7,186 bases of DNA from Rubrivirga sp. (lineage in GTDB: Bacteria > Bacteroidota > Rhodothermia > Rhodothermales > Rubricoccaceae), in assembly GCA_012269805.1 (NCBI GenBank), contig JAAXJP010000676.1:2086-9271 (forward strand), given 5' to 3'. Under the pieces are notes generated by a model. It searched no databases and had not been told where the DNA came from. It saw nothing but the letters and a program-made list of their open reading frames with translations. This document shows, one piece after another, positions 4,680 to 7,186 of this stretch. Every line of letters starts with the position of its first letter. Position 1 is the first letter of the stretch. Both the position numbers and the translations under genes were made by a program.

Positions 4680-7160
4680 CTAAAACGCTTCCATCCCGAA
4701 GACGGCGTTCGCGAACAGGAGGTGGCCGTCGGCCCAGAAGCCGCGGAAGAGAGGGGAGTCGAGGAGGTACACGACCGACCCACGGCCGACCTCCTCGACG
4801 CCGAATACGACCGAGTCCTCGAGCCGGCTCTGGGCCTCGGCGCCTGCGAACCCGGCCGCTGGCGCGCCGCTCCGCACGACGCCGACGTTCCACCCGTCGC
4901 CGGGCGCAAAAAAGTCGGCCGGGGCGACGCGGCGCTTGAGGACGTAGGTCCACTCCGGGTAGCCGAACGCGAGCGGGTGCGTGTTGTCGAGGGCGACGCG
5001 GTAGACGGCGCCCGGCACGTCGCCGGTCGCGCTCTGGCGGTCGCGCTCGGCGTAGCGGCGGAGGCGGGCCTCGGCCGTCGAGTCGGCCTCGGGCGCGTCG
5101 CGCGTGTCGAGGCCGAACCCGTCGCGGCCGGCGCGCGCCGTGGCCCCCCCCGCGCGGGCGCCCAGCCGGCCCCCCGCCCCGCCCCCCAGGGGGGGCGCGG
5201 CGGCGCGGTCGGACGTGAGCCACGTGCCGTACCCGCCGTCGGGCATCACGAGCACGTCGACGCCGTCGAGGTCGGACGCGGAGAGGGCCTCGGCGGTGAG
5301 GAGCGTCGCGGGGTACGCGACGACGGCGTCGAGCCAGTGCCAGACCTCGCCGAGCGCGGTCGGTGAGATGGGCGCGTCGGCGAGGACGGCCACGCGGGGG
5401 CGGCGGACAAAGCCGACCTGGTTGGAACCGAGGTCGACGCCGGACTCCAGGAACCCACTCGCGAGCGCCGCGAGGGGCCGGCCGGTCGCGGCGGCCGCAG
5501 CGCGGACGACCTCGTCGAAGCGGTCGCCGAGGCGGGCGTTGCCGGCCCGCGTGACGACGAGCGTGCCGCGCCCGTACGTCCGCCCGCCGGCCTCGAACGG
5601 CTCGGGCACGACCCGGACGCCGACGCCCTCGCGGAGCAGCCGGGCCAGCAGCCGCGCGTCGCCGGGCGCGCTCCACCCGGCGACGTAGGCGTACGGTCGG
5701 CCCGAGGGGAGCGACGCGTTTGGTGGGGACGGGCCGCCCGTCGGTACGTCGCCCTCGGCCGCGATCCCCTCGACGCCGTAGACGTAGGGCAGCGCCCACG
5801 CCGTCGCGTCGTAGGTCAGCGAGTCGGCGAGGGCCGGGTTCGGCTCAAAGAGGACGGCCGCCAGCCGCCCGGCGGGCTGGGCCGTCGAGACGACGAGCGC
5901 GCCGCTCTCGACCGCGATCTGGTCCGCCTCGGCGGGCGCCTCGAGGCCGCCGGCGTACCGGACCCCGCGGGCCGTCTCGCCCCCGCGTGCCCATCCGTAG
6001 GTGATGCCCTGAAGGTCGAGGAGGTCGGCCAGCGCCCCGAGGCGGGCGGGGTCGCCCTGCGCGACGTACGTCCGGGCGCCCTCGGGCCGCGCCTCGAACC
6101 CGGCCGCGAACTGCTCGCGGACCTCGGCGGCGTCGCGCGCGACGGTCCGCACGGTCTCCATCCCCGTCGCGACGTGGTGCTCGATCCGGTCGGCGAGCGT
6201 GAGCGTGTCGCCCTCGGCCGTGCGGATCGCGAGGCCGGCCCGGCCGGACCCACCTTGCTCGTAGGTCATCCCCACGGCCCCGTTGAACGTCGGCCACGTG
6301 TCGCCGTAGCCGGGGTAGAACAGGTCGAACACCTCGCGGGTGAAGTACAACCAGCCCTCGCGGTCGAAGACCTCGGCGTTGGCCCGCCCGATCCGCGTCT
6401 GGAGCTCGCGCTGCCACGGCGTGATGCGCGCGTGGAACGGCTCGGCGGCCGGCGCGAAGTAGTACGGGCTCTCGACGCCCTGCTCGTGGAAGTCGACGTG
6501 GACGGCGGGCATCCACTCGTGGTAGAGGGCGAGGCGGGCGCGGGTCTCTTGCTGGGTGCCCCAGGCCCAGTCGCGGTTGAGGTCGAAGAGGTAGTGGTTG
6601 TAGCGCCCGCCGGGCCACGGCTGCTCGTGCTCGCGGGCGTCGGGGTCGGCGTTGGGCTCGGCGCCGCGGCGCTGGCGGTAGCCGCTCACGTAGCGCTCGC
6701 GGCCGTCGGGGTTGAGACACGGGTCGAGGACCACGACGACGTCCGTGAGGAGGGCGCGCGACTCGGGCTGCGTGAGCCGGTAGAGCGTCCGGAGGGCGGC
6801 CTCGGTGCTCACGGCCTCGTCGCCGTGGACGTTGTAGCTGAGCCAGACGACGGCCTTCTCGGGCACGCCCTCGCCCCGCGTCGCCGCGAGCTGGCTCTGA
6901 CGGGCACGCTCCGCCGCTTCCGGGCTCTCGGCGACGACGGCCACGAGGAGGGGCCGGCCCTCGACCGTCTCGCCGTACGGCGCCAGCGCCACGAGCGGGC
7001 TCGCCTCGGCGACGGCCTCGACGTAGTCGACCACGCGGTGGTGCGGTGTAAACCGCTCGCCGAGCGGGTACCCGAGAAAGGACTCGGGGGTCGGAACCTG
7101 AGCGGAGGCGGAGGCGGCGACGGCGATGAGCGCCGCCAGGAGGGAGAGGGAGCGGGACAC
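4680..7160 (-). CDS. Exported M14 family zinc carboxypeptidase with C-terminal GATase1-like domain
   Basis: This 826-residue protein has a Sec signal peptide (hydrophobic core SLLAALIAVAA, likely cleavage after ASA at residue 20, mature protein starting QVPTP), so it acts in the periplasm or outside the cell. Residues about 35-340 are an M14 metallocarboxypeptidase domain. Zinc ligands are H112 and E115 (NVHGDE) and most likely H225 in VDFHEQG; NPDG (150-153), the Asn-Arg pair in DLNRDW (N195, R196) and a probable catalytic E301 in GMTYEQGG complete the site. Their spacing matches carboxypeptidase A closely. Residues about 585-826 resemble the class I glutamine-amidotransferase-like domain often joined to these peptidases (VAVLADAPIS, VDVLVMPDGGYG, and the end SPLFRGFWADGHLLFANAVF). 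Peptide substrate is unknown. The start is a GTG at 7160, chosen because it begins the signal peptide; the frame stays open to the right edge, so an earlier start cannot be excluded. Residues 656-680 are an odd Gly/Ala/Arg stretch coded by C/G runs. Confidence 0.88.
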   Translation of the reverse strand: MSRSLSLLAALIAVAASASAQVPTPESFLGYPLGERFTPHHRVVDYVEAVAEASPLVALAPYGETVEGRPLLVAVVAESPEAAERARQSQLAATRGEGVPEKAVVWLSYNVHGDEAVSTEAALRTLYRLTQPESRALLTDVVVVLDPCLNPDGRERYVSGYRQRRGAEPNADPDAREHEQPWPGGRYNHYLFDLNRDWAWGTQQETRARLALYHEWMPAVHVDFHEQGVESPYYFAPAAEPFHARITPWQRELQTRIGRANAEVFDREGWLYFTREVFDLFYPGYGDTWPTFNGAVGMTYEQGGSGRAGLAIRTAEGDTLTLADRIEHHVATGMETVRTVARDAAEVREQFAAGFEARPEGARTYVAQGDPARLGALADLLDLQGITYGWARGGETARGVRYAGGLEAPAEADQIAVESGALVVSTAQPAGRLAAVLFEPNPALADSLTYDATAWALPYVYGVEGIAAEGDVPTGGPSPPNASLPSGRPYAYVAGWSAPGDARLLARLLREGVGVRVVPEPFEAGGRTYGRGTLVVTRAGNARLGDRFDEVVRAAAAATGRPLAALASGFLESGVDLGSNQVGFVRRPRVAVLADAPISPTALGEVWHWLDAVVAYPATLLTAEALSASDLDGVDVLVMPDGGYGTWLTSDRAAAPPLGGGAGGRLGARAGGATARAGRDGFGLDTRDAPEADSTAEARLRRYAERDRQSATGDVPGAVYRVALDNTHPLAFGYPEWTYVLKRRVAPADFFAPGDGWNVGVVRSGAPAAGFAGAEAQSRLEDSVVFGVEEVGRGSVVYLLDSPLFRGFWADGHLLFANAVFGMEAF

Positions 7161-7186
7161 GGGGAGACGAGCGGTGAGGCCGGAAG

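Noticed and set aside
5121..5195. A true frameshift splitting the M14 peptidase gene at the homopolymer runs.
   Set aside because: The frame continues correctly on both sides, and translating the segment in the other two frames did not give a better match to the expected domain. Compensating indels remain possible and are listed as a finding.
4486..5799. A 437-residue minus-strand open frame within the M14 peptidase gene.
   Set aside because: Arg/Pro-rich shadow of the peptidase frame, which shows recognisable domain motifs on both sides of the region.
1..7186. Search for a CRISPR array, tRNA, rRNA, insertion sequence, phage or toxin-antitoxin/defence genes.
   Set aside because: No regularly spaced repeats, no tRNA-like cloverleaf, and no transposase, integrase or defence motifs were found; all sizeable coding sequence is explained by the seven genes listed.

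Overview
The window is very GC-rich, with almost no AT-rich spacers and codon third positions dominated by G and C. Seven protein genes fill nearly all of it, six on the minus strand and one on the plus strand. None of the chosen starts has a Shine-Dalgarno sequence in the normal place; most are preceded by C-rich or pyrimidine-rich stretches. The lack of Shine-Dalgarno sites, a secreted M14 peptidase of a two-domain type common in Bacteroidota-like bacteria, and a cysteine-free L31 together suggest a high-GC member of the Rhodothermota (Salinibacter/Rubricoccus/Rubrivirga-like). This placement is inference; no rRNA or other phylogenetic marker strong enough to settle it is present.

Layout from left to right. 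The left edge holds the 5' part of an unrecognised small helical protein (minus strand, from 358 off the edge). Upstream of it lies a PspA/IM30-family membrane-maintenance protein (minus, 1205 to 435). The 76-base gap between them is packed with complementary GGGATG/CATCCC-type arms that could form two mutually exclusive hairpins, one ending exactly at the next start codon. Next is a pyrimidine-nucleoside (thymidine) phosphorylase (minus, 2742 to 1387) followed by a GC-rich hairpin. It is divergent from a VAT1-like zinc-free quinone oxidoreductase (plus, 2875 to 3909), with a 132-base shared upstream region. The oxidoreductase converges on rpmE (ribosomal protein L31; minus, 4293 to 4033), with a 9-bp inverted repeat between the two stop codons. 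Upstream of rpmE are a small three-helix membrane protein (minus, 4658 to 4398) and, 21 bases before it, a large exported M14 zinc carboxypeptidase with a C-terminal glutamine-amidotransferase-like domain (minus, 7160 to 4680).

The genes look like ordinary chromosomal housekeeping and envelope genes: nucleoside salvage, redox metabolism, ribosome, membrane stress and protein degradation. I see no mobile element, CRISPR array, tRNA, rRNA or defence system, and no gene-free stretch longer than 300 bases. The two places most worth a second look are the switch-like repeat at 359-430 and a C/G-homopolymer stretch inside the peptidase gene (5121-5195) that gives a Gly/Ala/Arg low-complexity segment in an otherwise well-formed domain.
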